A stretch of DNA of 64,000 nucleotides from Centrapalus pauciflorus (taxonomy: Eukaryota > Streptophyta > Magnoliopsida > Asterales > Asteraceae): positions 242,524-306,523 of the forward strand of contig JAANYP010002347.1 of NCBI GenBank assembly GCA_020465985.1, given 5' to 3'. Below the pieces are notes generated by a model that was given only the letters and a program-made list of their open reading frames with translations, was not told where the DNA came from and made no database searches. This document shows positions 23,127 to 35,068 of the stretch, piece by piece (position 1 is the first letter of the stretch; each line of letters opens with the position of its first letter). A program made the translations under genes and the position numbers.

Positions 23127-23559
23127 TAGGGGTGAATTTTTCTGATCTGAGATTGAATATTTTCGAAACTGCTTACTGTTCTTGAGCATTTTTTCGGAAA
23201 AACCCTAAAATCACTAAGGGTTTTTACTCTGTTGATCTTTGTAAGTGAGAATTGGATCGAAGGTAAAGGTTTCATAGACGAATCAATTGAATATAAACTT
23301 GAATTGATTCACAAAACACAGACAAAGATCTAGGCAATTTTGTTAAATTTTGAAAAGTGTAAAAACGACTACTGTTTCATTGAAAAAGTCAAACCTAGAT
23401 CTATTTTCCCACAAAGGTGTTTAACAAAAAGTGTTTGTATTCAAAAACCTCACCTTCGATTACAATCTGAGTGAAAATGGGCAATTTTTGGATTTAATCT
23501 GAATTTTCAGACTTGAAAAAGCTGAAAATATTAAGAAACTCGAAATATACACATCCTGT

Positions 23560-24130
23560 GTGTTAGTCGAGTTGAGTACTCTGGTTATTCGAGTTGAATA
23601 TAAGTGATATTCGAGTTGACAACCTTTTAATTCGAGTTGACAACCTTTTAATTCGAGTTGACAACTTATACTACTCGAGTTGACAACCAGTTGATTCGTG
23701 TTTGGGTGAAAGACTATTCGAGTTTTTCAAAAGAAATTCAAGTTCCAAACACACTCGAGTTTCTCATCATACCTTCAAGTTTGATTCATTTGAGTTTTTC
23801 AGAAAACTTATTCGAGTTGTCTGTTAAACAAACTCGAGTTTCAGAACAAACACAATCGAGTTTTTCCAAAGAGTCAATCGAGTTTTCCAAAGACAATCGA
23901 GTTTTTCCAAAGACTCAATCGAGTTTTTCCGAAGACTCAATCGAGTTTTACACAAGACTCAATCGAGTTTTACACAAGAGTCAATCAAGATTCACATTAA
24001 ACTCATTCGAGTTTTACTCTAAACTCATTCGAGTTTCACACTACACCCATTCGAGTTTCACTCAAAACTCATTCGAGTTTAATACTTAGATCATTCGAGT
24101 TTAACACACACATTAATCGAGATTGTTGCA
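23560..24130 (+). repeat. Phased ATTCGAGTT motif array in the element D leader
   Basis: About two dozen copies of (A/C)(A/T)TCGAGTT(T/G) lie between primer site and gag. In the regular part (23850-24110) they recur every 21-22 bp, with spacer words such as TTTCCAAAGACTCA between them. The open frame through this stretch is a by-product: the 22-bp period is not a multiple of three, and the motif falls in changing frames. Confidence 0.85.
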
Positions 24131-24300
24131 ATACATCAACATCAAGTCTATTCACTTTCTGAGTCAAGTTGATTATTGCTACTAACAAGTTACTGTGTTG
24201 TAGATTTCAGTACTAATCTGTGTTTCAAAGTGTGATCAAAATTTTCAATCTCAATCGGAGTTCATCAGATCTTGGACAAGTTTCCCAAAGATCAATCAAA

Positions 24301-26967
24301 ATGTCTAAAGACGCTCTGGCAATGGGATCCGAAACCAAACCCCCAATTTTATACAGGGGTGAATATGTTCAATGGAGGGAGAGGTTTCTTGAATTTATCA
24401 GTTTTCATGATCTGTCCGAAGAGATGCTGAAATCCTTAACTGAAGGACCAGCCACTTTCATGGAAACAATCCCAGGAGTACCAACTGGTAATCCCCCAAT
24501 TCCACCAAGGACTGTTGAGGTCACCAACCTGACAGAGGCCCAAAAGAAGAGAAAATTAGGGGACAATACTGCCAAAAAGTTACTGTTGATATCAATCCCC
24601 AATGATATTTACACTTGCCTAACAAATACAAAAACTGCTAAGTCAATTTGGGATGAAGTATGCAAAATCATGAGGGGATCTGACAGAGCTGCCACAAATA
24701 GGGCTAGAAACAGCCTAATGACGTTTGAGAATTTCAGAGCTCGTGAAGGTGAACTTTTGGAAAACACTTACCTCAGGTTTGTGAACTTGGTAAGTGAAAT
24801 GAAAAGAAATGGAGTGACAAAGTCCAACCTGGACATCAATGTCAAATTTCTAAATGTTCTAAATCCTGAATGGGAAAAATATGCTATGATTATCCAACAA
24901 ACCAAAGATATTGAGGAAATGGATTTTCATATGCTATTTGAAAACCTCAACAACTATCAAGAGGTTGTGTTGAGGAAAATATCAGGAAAGAAGAAAGCTG
25001 AAAAAGAAACTGCTGATCCACTGGCTCTACTAGCAGAGAAAAAGTATAAATACAAGCTTGAAAAGGAGAAAAGAGCTATAATCAGCAGTACATCTTCCGA
25101 ATCAGAATCCTCAGATTCATGTGCTGATTCAGAAATAGAAGAGATGAAAAAGCAGATGGCATTGCTTACAAAAGCATTTCAAAAGAAATTTTACAGAAAG
25201 CCAACCAACAACAAGATGCGCTATAAAACAGGCTCAAGGAAAATTGAGAAAAAGGATAAATATGAGAAATCTGGAGAAAGTAGTGCACGAAAGACTGACA
25301 AATATGAAAAGTCAGACAAGTCAGCTAAGAAAGAGTCCGAACAGAAATGCTACAACTGTGGAAAACCAGGTCACTATGCCCGTGAATGCAGATCTCCAGT
25401 AGTCAAAAACTCAGACTACTATACAAGAAAGGCTCTTTTAGCCAAAGAAAAAGAGTCAGGCAAAGCTCTTATGGCGGAGGATGACCATTGGTTGCAGTTA
25501 TCAGATGATGATGACATCTTGGATGAAGATGCTCATATTTGTCTTAAATCAGAAATTTTCAATGAATCTGAATTAAGTGAATCAGCAATGTTAGCTGAAG
25601 ATGAGGTATGGGTTGGATTGACTGATGAAGAGGATGCAGAAAGAAAAGAATCTGAGTCTGATGAAGAGGAAGAAACAGAAGAAGTTGCATTAATGGCAAC
25701 TGGCCAAAATGAAGCTGGAAATGATGAAGATTCAGAGTCTGAAAACTCAGATTGTTCAGACAAACCGGAGGTACATTCTAATTCAGACTCTGATATAGAT
25801 GAATCATGTATATTAGAAGAAAAACTAACTAATATGGCCTTTATGCTTAAAAAGTTTGAAAAATCTTTAAAGGCAGAAAAGAAAAATGTTCATTCTTTGG
25901 AAAACAAACTTCGAAATGAACACAACTTAGTTCTAGACTTTTCCAAAGATAAAGCATTAGCTTTACGAGCGGTCTCAGACTTACAAGATAAGGAAAGAGA
26001 ACTTCAAAGCAATATACTCAATCTTAATCACAAGATATCTGATTTACAAGAAAGACTGCGAATAGCAGAATTAGAAGCCTCAAACTTTTCTGTAAAATAT
26101 CATGCTATTTTTGAAGAAAGAACTAAACTTTATGAGAAAATAAAGAAGATGGAGGATGAATTTATCAAAAGAGGGCAAACAGATCAAACAATTTATTTAA
26201 ATCAACCAAAAGACACAGAATTTTATAACTCTAAATCTGGAATTGGTTGGGAAAATCCTAAGTATCTGACAAAAGCAATATCAAGTTCACCAACACTATA
26301 TGATGTCAGATACATGAATTTAGCATTAAAAATGACATTTATGAAAGCATCTGGAGAAGTAGAATCTAGCGAAGAAATAAAAAGATTACGATCAGACAAA
26401 ATGCAAAATTCTGGTGATTATACCAGAATAAATGAAACAAGTAATATTCTTGATACTAAAGAAGAGTACATTCAAACTTATTCTGAAAAGGATTTGTCTG
26501 AATTACCTACTCGATCTCAAAAATTATATTTGCCAAATTCAATTTTAGAACAGATGAATTCTGATCTAGAATTGAAAATTAAAAATTTTGAGACAGAGAA
26601 TGGAACTCTCAAGGCTGAACTAAGAAAAATGGAACAAATGTTGCAAGATCAGCCTAAAAACATAAAGTTGTCTGATCCACAATTATCTACTTCCCTAGAT
26701 TCTATAAATACAGAAAAAGAGTTTGATCTGTACATGCACTCTGATGTTAATTCATTAGATCAAATGTTTGGTAAAATTGGTGAATTTATCAAACCTTTGC
26801 CTAACAAACAATCAAATGATAATAAAGAACCTGTTAAAATTTTGCAAAGAATGTCTACAGATTCTTTAAAATCATCTGAAAATTCACCATCATTACAACA
26901 AAAGAAGGAGAAAACAAAAATTATTGTTCAGTCTCCTAACTTTGAAAAGGGTGAATCATCTTCATGA
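24301..26967 (+). CDS. Element D Gag (Sirevirus type, 888 codons)
   Basis: Structural polyprotein that would assemble the cytoplasmic particle and bind the RNA. The first ATG in frame (MSKDALAMGSETKPP) is at 24301. Residues about 10-260 match the copia Gag core (YVQWRERFLEFI, CLTNTKTAKSIWDEV, LRFVNLVSEMKRNG). A single CCHC knuckle CYNCGKPGHYAREC lies at 25348-25389 (about residue 350). A long acidic Ser/Glu region follows (about 390-510), then a predicted coiled coil (about 525-650; KKFEKSLKAEKKNVHSLENK). The C-terminal 250 residues are of unknown role. The length is well above that of short copia Gags and agrees with the Sirevirus lineage, whose Gags carry coiled coils. The frame is open and ends at TGA 26965-26967. 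Confidence 0.85.
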   Translation: MSKDALAMGSETKPPILYRGEYVQWRERFLEFISFHDLSEEMLKSLTEGPATFMETIPGVPTGNPPIPPRTVEVTNLTEAQKKRKLGDNTAKKLLLISIPNDIYTCLTNTKTAKSIWDEVCKIMRGSDRAATNRARNSLMTFENFRAREGELLENTYLRFVNLVSEMKRNGVTKSNLDINVKFLNVLNPEWEKYAMIIQQTKDIEEMDFHMLFENLNNYQEVVLRKISGKKKAEKETADPLALLAEKKYKYKLEKEKRAIISSTSSESESSDSCADSEIEEMKKQMALLTKAFQKKFYRKPTNNKMRYKTGSRKIEKKDKYEKSGESSARKTDKYEKSDKSAKKESEQKCYNCGKPGHYARECRSPVVKNSDYYTRKALLAKEKESGKALMAEDDHWLQLSDDDDILDEDAHICLKSEIFNESELSESAMLAEDEVWVGLTDEEDAERKESESDEEEETEEVALMATGQNEAGNDEDSESENSDCSDKPEVHSNSDSDIDESCILEEKLTNMAFMLKKFEKSLKAEKKNVHSLENKLRNEHNLVLDFSKDKALALRAVSDLQDKERELQSNILNLNHKISDLQERLRIAELEASNFSVKYHAIFEERTKLYEKIKKMEDEFIKRGQTDQTIYLNQPKDTEFYNSKSGIGWENPKYLTKAISSSPTLYDVRYMNLALKMTFMKASGEVESSEEIKRLRSDKMQNSGDYTRINETSNILDTKEEYIQTYSEKDLSELPTRSQKLYLPNSILEQMNSDLELKIKNFETENGTLKAELRKMEQMLQDQPKNIKLSDPQLSTSLDSINTEKEFDLYMHSDVNSLDQMFGKIGEFIKPLPNKQSNDNKEPVKILQRMSTDSLKSSENSPSLQQKKEKTKIIVQSPNFEKGESSS

Positions 26968-27587
26968 ACGGACTCAATTGCACGTAAAGTCCAATCTTCA
27001 AAAGGTATGAAAAACTTACAGAAGAAACGAGTATCTAAATCTACTAATTCTCATACTTCTTATGTCAGATATCATTGTGAACGGTTCGAGAAAACAAGTT
27101 TGGAGAAAGAAGAAAAGAGAACAGAAAAACAAGAGTATAAAACAAGAGTGGCGCGTGAAGGACAAAAATGTTACAGATAGAAATAGTAAAATTGAACATT
27201 CTGTCTGTAATAATAATAAACTTGTTAATAATTCTTGTATAAAGTTTTCAAGAACGGACTTAATTGCTTTGAATTCTTGTGCTTGTAAGCCTGCTATTGT
27301 TAAATCTAATAAGCTCGTATGGCAACCGAAGAAAAAGGATCCATCTTATGAACAGAAAAAGGTTCCAAAGAAAATTATTTCAAAAACAATTCCACCACGA
27401 ATTGTACAAAAATGGATACCTAAAAGAACAGTTCAAAAGTGTGTACCTAAAATAACTTCAAATGATAAGCTAAAAGCCATATCTGTTAGAAAAACTAATA
27501 ATACTGTGCATGAATTACCTAAAACAAAAGTACCCAACTACAAGTGGGTACCTCATGTGCTACTTCGTCTTATAGGTAAACCATGTC
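26968..27587 (+). pseudogene. Element D Gag-protease linker, frame-shifted
   Basis: Coding in pieces. The gag frame stays open after the TGA for about 200 bases. A second frame (27062-27598) carries a basic Lys-rich stretch with repeated words (PKKIISKTIPPRIVQKWIP, PKRTVQKCVPK). The protease then starts in a third frame near 27588. In functional relatives this is usually one continuous reading, so at least one shift is damage. Confidence 0.55.
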
Positions 27588-30500
27588 TGGTATCTTGACT
27601 CCGGATGCTCCAAGCATATGACCGGACAACGAGACACACTCACGGACTTTGTAGAAAAGTTCTGTGGGACGGTCAGATTTGGAAATGATCAGTTTTGTCC
27701 GATCAAAGGATACGGAAGTCTCAAATACGACAAAATCACCATCCAAAAGGTCTTCTATGTTGATGGTCTTGGACACAATCTATTTAGTATTGGAAAGTTA
27801 TGTGATAAAGGGTTAGAAGTCAATTTCAAAGCCAATCGGTGCAGCATCATATGCGGAGAAGGAAAAGAAATTTTGGCAGGAAACAGGAAAACAAATTTGT
27901 ACTCCATTGATTTAGCCTCGATTAATCTGAAGAAAAATGTCTGCTTATTGTCAAAAGCTACATCTAAAACAGCATGGCTGTGGCATAGTCGCCTTTCACA
28001 TCTGAACTTCAATGAGTTAACCAACCTAGCAAAAGGAGGGTTAGTTAAAGGACTGCCGACGCTCAAATTCCAAAAAGAGCAGTTATGTGCGGCATGTCAA
28101 AAAGGAAAGATGACAAGAGCCACACACAAATCCAAAACAGAACACTCATCCACGAGAGCACTGGAATTATTGCATATGGATTTGTGTGGACCAATGAGAG
28201 TACAAAGCATAAATAAGAAACGATATGTATTGGTGATAGTTGATGACTATTCACGATACACGTTGGTTTTCTTCCTGAGATCCAAATCCGATGCAACCGA
28301 AACGATCATAGACTTCATCCGGAAAATACAAGTAAAGTTGCAACTCACAATTCAAACAATCCGCTCAGACAACGGAACAGAGTTCAAGAACAAATCACTT
28401 GACTCATTCTTGAATTCAATAGGAATAACACATCAGTTTTCAGCTGCTCGAACTCCACAACAAAACGGTGTCGTTGAAAGAAGAAATCGGACACTAGTGG
28501 AATCAGCTAGGACGATGTTGGCCTATTCCAATTTACCGTTATACTTGTGGGCAGAAGCAGTTGCAACAGCTTGTTTCACACAAAATCGTTCAATAATAAA
28601 TAAGAGATTCGGAAAGACTCCTTATGAACTGATTAATAAACGAATACCTAATATTAAATTTTTCCATGTCTTTGGTTGCAGATGCTTTATTCTAAACGAT
28701 AAAGACAATCTTGGAAAGTTTAATCAAAAGGCAGATGAAGGAATTTTCATCGGGTATTCAATGGAGTCGGTTGCCTTCCGAGTGTACAACAAGAGAACCA
28801 AGGCAGTCAACGAGAGCGTGAATGTCAAATTCGACGAAGGAGTGGTGATGGCTTCTGAACACACCAGTTCAGGACCCGAACCTAATATGCAGACTTCATT
28901 GGAGTCAACTGAACAAAATGCTGAACACTCAGAATTACATAAGTTGTTTGAGAATTTTTATGAAGACTATTTTGAAAAGCCCAAAACTAATGTTCAAAAT
29001 TTGGTGCCTGACAAGATTACTGAAGATCCAGTCATAGTCTCTGATCTTTCTCAACAACAAGGTTCAGAAGAAACTGGAGAAGCCTCAACAGCAAATGTGC
29101 AGTCAACTACTGAGATTGTACAACCAATTGAACCTCCATATTCTTTTGAAACCCCCGTTACTTCTGAACAATCAGAAGCTCCTATCTCAGGTGTTCCACC
29201 TACAACATCTGAAGTAACTCCTGAACCATATCTAGATCTCAATCCCAACCAAGACCCAATAGAACCGTTTCCAGATACTGTTAAGTGGACAAGAAATCAC
29301 CCAATAGAAAACATCATTGGTGATCCATCCGCGTCAGTCCAAACCAGAAGGGCAACTATTAATGAATGCTTATTTTCAAATTTTTTAAGTAAAATAGAGC
29401 CCAAGAATGTAAAAGAAGCTCTTTTGGACGCTGATTGGATTGTGGCGATGCAAGAAGAACTAAACCAGTTCGAACGGTTAAAGGTCTGGAGACTTGTTGA
29501 GCACCCAAAAGACAAATCCATTATAGGCACGAAATGGATCTTTAAAAACAAGAAAGATGAACATGGTGTCATCATTCGGAATAAAGCTCGTCTCGTGGCC
29601 AAAGGATACAGCCAACAAGAAGGGATTGATTATGATGAAACATTCGCACCAGTTGCACGGATTGAAGCTATTAGAATGTTTTTAGCTTTTGCCGCTCATA
29701 AATATTTTACAGTATATCAAATGGATGTTAAAACTGCGTTTTTAAACGGGGAGCTAACAGATGAAGTATATACATATCAGCCCGAAGGGTTTACTGATCC
29801 TTTGAAACCTGATCATGTATATATCTTAGATAAGTCACTGTATGGCCTTAAACAAGCACCTCGTGCTTGGTATGATGCACTTTCAACATATCTGTTGAAA
29901 TGTGGATTTACAAAAGGTGCAGTTGACACAACCCTGTTTATAAAACGTCAGGGGTCAGATATCATAGTTATACAAATATATGTAGACGATATAATATTTG
30001 GGTCTAGAAATCCAGAATTTTGTAAGAAATTCGCATTTTTAATGTCCCAAAAATTCGAAATGAGCATGATGGGGGAAATAAATTTTTTCTTAGGATTATA
30101 AGTAAAACAATTAACTGATTGTATTTTTATCAATCAGTCAAAATATATACAAGACATGTTAAAGAAATTTAACATGGCCAATAGTACTCCTATGAAAACT
30201 CACATGGCTCCGGATTCAAAGTCAAAACTCGATGCGGACATCTCAAGGAAACCTGTAGATGTAACTCATTATCGAGGTATAATTGGGTCATTAATGTATT
30301 TAACAGCTAGTAGACTAGATATTATATTTGCTACATGTGTCTGTGCTAGATATCAGGCAAATCCTAAAGAATCACACTTAACAGCTGCGAAACGAATTTT
30401 AAGATATCTCAAAGGAACTCCAAATCTTGGTTTGTGGTATCTTAGAAAATCTTCATTTAATCTGACTGCTTTTTCTGACGCTGATCACGCAGGTGATAAG

Positions 30501-30627
30501 ATGGACAGAAAGAGTACGTCTGGAGCAGTACAGTTCTTAGGTGACAAACCTTTATGTTGGTCATCCAAGAAACAACATTGTGTTTCATTGTCTACAGCTG
30601 AAGCAGAGTACGTTGCTGTATCTTCTT
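27588..30627 (+). pseudogene. Element D Pol: protease, integrase, RT and first half of RNase H
   Basis: The aspartic protease motif DSGCSKHMTG is at about 27597. The integrase zinc region (HSRLSHLNF, CAACQKGK), the catalytic Asp contexts (LHMDLCGP, IRSDNGTEF) and the Glu context (NGVVERRNRTL) are intact. RT shows the usual copia blocks (ARLVAKGYSQQEGIDYDETF, QMDVKTAFLNG) and YVDD at 29979-29990. A single TAA at 30099-30101 replaces an expected Gln codon just after the RT core. The frame then continues into RNase H (TASRLDIIFATCVCARYQAN, SDADHAG) until element E interrupts it within the STAEAEYVAVSS block. Confidence 0.9.
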
Positions 30628-32490
30628 TGTAACACCCTCCCCGATCCCGGAAATGCCACGTCAATACAATACACAGGTGGCACATCTCAATAGCTCAATT
30701 ACACATATGTCATAGGATAACTCGGAATCACCATTAATTAAAAACTTTCACATAATATTGTTTACACATCATTCACTGATTAACAATATCCCATAAAACA
30801 CAAACACTAACATAATTGATGACAAAGGCAGCTGCAATAGTCTTCACATAACGGCGAGTCTCTGATCAACAAGCCCAGCTACTGTACCCTTCACTGAAAC
30901 CCTGAACACGGAAGACTCGAATACGTAAGCTCGAAAGCTCGTGAGTACTGGAGGGTTAGACTCTGCACAGTAAACACATAGCATGCGAACACGTAGCACA
31001 TACACACAGCACAAGCTCAATCTCTGTCTCTGGCAATTAGCAGTATAGAGCAGATATGAACACTCAGCATGAGATCCGAGGCCCTGCACACAATATCACT
31101 GAAGGGGACTCCTCCCCAGCTAACGACCGTGCGCACCGGTGGTTAGCCACAACCCTGTAGCACGGGCGCGAACCGGCTACAGGCCCTGCCGTGTATACAC
31201 GCTCCAAGGACTGTTAGGGACAGTCAACCCACGCGATCTCACATCGCGAATCACCGTCCGTATGGAACTCATCACGGACCCCCGGACTGGATCTCATCTC
31301 ATGCACACATATAACACATATGTGGGAAATAGAATCATACCTGGTGCCCACGTCCCTGTCTCATTCACAATACACAATATACACATATACAAAGCTAACT
31401 GCACAATCATGACTCGGAAAACAGTCCCGCGGTTTAGAAAAGAACTCGGGTACTCACCTGATCGATCCACTAATCCCGGAATCTCTGACTCGGCTCGGCT
31501 CGCTGACTCGTCCCTGAAATTACACACGGATCCCACTTGTTAATACAAATCCCACGAACACATATCGCAAACTCATAATGAACATGAACCCGACTCGGAC
31601 TTAATTTCGATCCCCGACAGAACCCCGAAACAATCCCAATCGGAACCGAAACCCGACCAATTCTCGAAACCCGACCCAAGACTCGACTCAAAGCAATTCC
31701 AACAAGACTCTGAATATACACAAAACCCATCCCGAGCAACCCCGAAGGAACCCGACACAATTTGACCCAAAATCCCTTTCACAAGATTAACTTCGGATTT
31801 CTCCTGCAGGCCCTTGGTCGCGCCGCGGGGACTCTGGTGGTCGCGCCGCGACACCGCGAAGCCCTGCACTCTTGACCTGCGATTTTCATGGCTACCAGGA
31901 GTATCACACCCCTTTCAATTCGATTTCAATCCCAAATAAACACATATAACCAGTACATGATGACCCTTGCAATTCAGAAACTGATTTATACCATTCTCAC
32001 AACACATAACACAATTAAGAACTTCAATTGAAGTTGCTTACCTCCTTGAAGCCTCAAGAACACCTATACACCAAGATGATGAGGATGTAAGGCTAAATCT
32101 CAGCTTCCACAAGCTAATTTAGAGCTTGGCTATGGCTTCTCCCTGCTGGAGCTCACACAACACACACATATACACTTTTAGGGCTCTTGCAAAGTGAAGA
32201 AGGAAAGAAAAGGATAACCATCTATATGTACGTCTTTATCTCAACCGGTCCCGAACCCAATAATCCGAACCCGATACCACATTTTCGCAATTAATATCCT
32301 TTTAACCCATTGAACTCCACGAACCCAAATATATAATTAATCCACTAAATTTATAACCCGGAGACACGTAACTCGCAACCCGACACGTATCAATCCACTA
32401 CTCGGGATCTCATTGGTCCAACCCAAATATAATTATTTAATTATCCACTAAAATAATTACACGCAATTATCTCAAAATTGGGATGTTACA
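30628..32490 (-). repeat. Element E 3' LTR (left copy)
   Basis: Plus-strand borders TGTAACACCCTCC and GGGATGTTACA. 1863 bp, nearly identical to 35069-36929. Open frames inside it (e.g. 31573-31869 minus) occur in both copies because the LTRs are near-identical; they are not genes. Confidence 0.95.
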
Positions 32491-32510
32491 AATCCTTCCC
32501 TCTTAAAGAG
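32491..32510 (-). other. Element E polypurine tract
   Basis: On the minus strand AAGAGGGAAGGATT abuts the LTR that starts TGTAACATCCC. It is the expected plus-strand primer in that orientation. Confidence 0.7.
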
Positions 32511-33536
32511 ATTCCGTCCCCGGAATCTATCGCAAACTATTCGCAAATACACATCTCTAAGTCAAATCCTCGAAACACTAACTCATAACTCTTGATAAAT
32601 TCGCATTTGAACTCTGAACGACACAATCATCACTATCGCCCATCTTCATTTCACAGAATCTTCACGTGGCGTCACCTCATAAGCCACTCAATCCACATAT
32701 GACCTCAATCCATCGGTCTTCACTCTCTCTCATCACATACTCGCATAGCTCTGTACAGATCATCTACTAACACAACACATAAGGACATCTCCATCGAATC
32801 ACTAAACGCAAGCTCATAACATGGTTAGACTCATAAGGGATTAAATCCACTCTCAATAGGTTAATCTACTACCACAGCAGAACTCTCAACTCTTTTCACT
32901 ACAACAGATAAACGCATCTCGCAAAGCACAATATCGCAGATAGGGATAGCACACACAAGAATTTAAATCCACTATCAATATGATAATCCACTAGCACATC
33001 ACAACAAATTCGCAATTATCACTCATATAACTCACATAGCTCAACAGGATTAATCCACTAATCATAGCACAATACCCAATTCCAGAACTCTGACGACCCA
33101 TCTTATCACAATATATTCCGCTCTCACATACACACCCAGATCACAGTAGCCCAACTCTAGCACATTGACTTCACATATATACCCCAAACATAACGACCCC
33201 ATTCAGCCCATACACACAATCCCGCCCCTCTGTCACTGAATCCCACAGTCACAAACACATTCGCAATAATTATTCACATAATTTGATCCACTAACATGAC
33301 ACAATGCCCAATTCTCGAAACTCTGATAACCCATTACACCACAATATATCCCACTCTCACACACATACCCAGATATAACAATCCCACGTAACCCATACAC
33401 AACCCCCTTCACACCTCTATCACGGAGCCGCATAATTACAGACACCACAAAGCAGTCACACACAACAGAACACATACACTTATCACAGACATAACCCAAT
33501 GACCCGCCCCACAATCGACACATACTCAAAGCAAGC
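32511..33536 (-). repeat. Element E noncoding interior with a tandem duplication
   Basis: No ORF of substance. Words such as CAATCCACTA recur throughout. About 33060-33240 and 33295-33470 are diverged copies of one another (shared CCCAATTC..GAA.CTCTGA, ACAATATAT.CC.CTCTCACA, CCCAGAT), about 238 bp apart, so the stretch has grown by duplication. Confidence 0.6.
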
Positions 33537-34883
33537 TCAGAAAGACATACCCGAAACCATATCAGCATCATCTCGAGCTGCCTCTGTAGTCGCCTGAAAT
33601 ACCCGACCCCGCGCTCGAGAGTCATGACGACCGGATGACGACGGCTCAACTCTAGCCCCACTGGAACTCATACCCTGTATCGCTGGCCCCATCTCTGGAC
33701 AATCTCGTACCCTGTGCCCCGGCCTCCCACAACGGAAGCACAACGGCTCTGGGACTGTACACGTGGCGGCAGCATGCCCACGCTGACCGCATCGATAGCA
33801 CCTGGGCACGCACGGCCCACTATGGCGTCGGTGGCATCTCGGGCACTCCCGATCTCCAACCGAACTGCCTCCCCTATCGCCCCCATCTCGAGGCCTCTGC
33901 CCTACACTGCTCTGACTCTGCCCTGTATATCTCGAACTCTGCCTCTGACTCTGACTATCTGATCGCTGGCTCCGCCCTGGTCCACTCGACCTCCGCTCCC
34001 TATCCCTGTCTCTGTCTCTATCCCGATCTCGCCTGTCTCTCGAACTCTGTCCCGAACGCCGCTCTCTGGAATCGTCTCTGGAATACATCCGGTCTCTCGA
34101 AGATCGCTCGGGAGTCCTTGCACGCCTGCGCTGAAAGGACAGGTCTTCTCTTTGCTTGGCTATCTCCCGCTCTCTGATGCGGGCCATCTCTAACGCTCTG
34201 GCGAACGTAGGCGTCTCATGCATCCCAACGAACTCTCTGATATCCGCTCGCAGTCCATCAACAAACGCATCGATTCTTCGCTGCTCAGTGGCGACGTAAT
34301 GAGTTGCAAACTGGGAGTACTCATTGAACCGGTCCACGTACTGTTGCACCGTCATCTCTCCCTGCTGTAGGTGAAGGAATCGCCGCTCCATCTCTCGCCT
34401 CTCATCTCTCGGGATATACTGTAGCTCGAACACAGCCCTGAACTGATCCCACGTCATCGCAAAAGCTGCAGAAGATGTCATAGCCGACTCGATAGATTTC
34501 CACCACTGCAATGCCCCTCCCCTCAACAGATAAGCCGCATATCCCACCATATCTCTCGGCTCCACGTGCGCAACTCTAAAGGCAGCCTCCACCTCACGCT
34601 CCCATGCCATAGCCGTCCCTGGCTCACCCCCGCCTCTAAACTCTGGCGGATTCCTGGTCATGAAATCCTTAAACGAACCCCCTCGCCGAGACGTAGATGA
34701 AGAGGCACCCATACCCGTATCCTGACCACCCCCAGCACGTGATCCCATCCCCTGATCTTGTTCCCGCTCCTGCTCTCTCTGCTGCCTGTAAAACTCAGTC
34801 AATACCCCCAGAAGCTCTGACTTGCGAATGAACTCGTCCCCTGCCGGCTTGCCCGCGCCGGATCCCTCGCCCAGATCTGCCAT
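33537..34883 (-). CDS. Element E Gag, open 448 codons, ending at the start of the lost protease
   Basis: Capsid/nucleocapsid protein of the gypsy (Tekay-like) type. The first ATG is at 34883 (MADLGEGSGAGKPAGDEF); no earlier in-frame ATG was seen. Residues about 65-250 form the Retrotrans_gag core (AMAWEREVEAAFRVAHVE, ALQWWKSIESAM, MTVQQYVDRFNEYSQFA). An Arg/Ser/Asp-rich stretch follows (about 255-345), then one degenerate (CPRCHRRHSGPC) and two good CCHC knuckles (CYRCGQRGHAAATC, CFRCGRPGHRVRDC). The last residues (GRVFQATTEAARDDADMVSG) match the entry into the protease in complete relatives, after which the frame stops at once. The deletion that removed pol therefore seems to start here. The frame is intact and could still supply Gag. 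Confidence 0.88.
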   Translation of the reverse strand: MADLGEGSGAGKPAGDEFIRKSELLGVLTEFYRQQREQEREQDQGMGSRAGGGQDTGMGASSSTSRRGGSFKDFMTRNPPEFRGGGEPGTAMAWEREVEAAFRVAHVEPRDMVGYAAYLLRGGALQWWKSIESAMTSSAAFAMTWDQFRAVFELQYIPRDERREMERRFLHLQQGEMTVQQYVDRFNEYSQFATHYVATEQRRIDAFVDGLRADIREFVGMHETPTFARALEMARIREREIAKQREDLSFQRRRARTPERSSRDRMYSRDDSRERRSGQSSRDRRDRDRDRDRDRERRSSGPGRSQRSDSQSQRQSSRYTGQSQSSVGQRPRDGGDRGGSSVGDRECPRCHRRHSGPCVPRCYRCGQRGHAAATCTVPEPLCFRCGRPGHRVRDCPEMGPAIQGMSSSGARVEPSSSGRHDSRARGRVFQATTEAARDDADMVSGMSF

Positions 34884-35053
34884 AACTATCTGCACAAATC
34901 AAAACAATTGAGAACCATAGGTAATTCACTCAGCGTTATACACTAAGCCAGGTTAATTAATTCCACTAAAATCAATCGCAATGGATCCCCCACGGATCGG
35001 AACAAGGTTTAAGTTAAGCATCCACTAATTGATACTCAGACTTCAAACCACAA

Positions 35054-35065
35054 GCTCTGATACCA
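35054..35065 (-). other. Element E primer-binding site
   Basis: The minus strand reads TGGTATCAGAGC, an exact initiator Met tRNA complement, three bases inside the 5' LTR at 35069. Confidence 0.9.
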
Positions 35066-35068
35066 TGC

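Noticed and set aside
23658..24089. A 143-codon open frame rich in SSF..SIEF words
   Set aside because: It is the translation of the ATTCGAGTT array. The 21-22 bp spacing moves the motif through all frames, so the frame is a by-product.
30844..31869. Several open frames repeated at 35285-36308
   Set aside because: They lie in the two LTR copies of element E and recur only because the LTRs are nearly identical.
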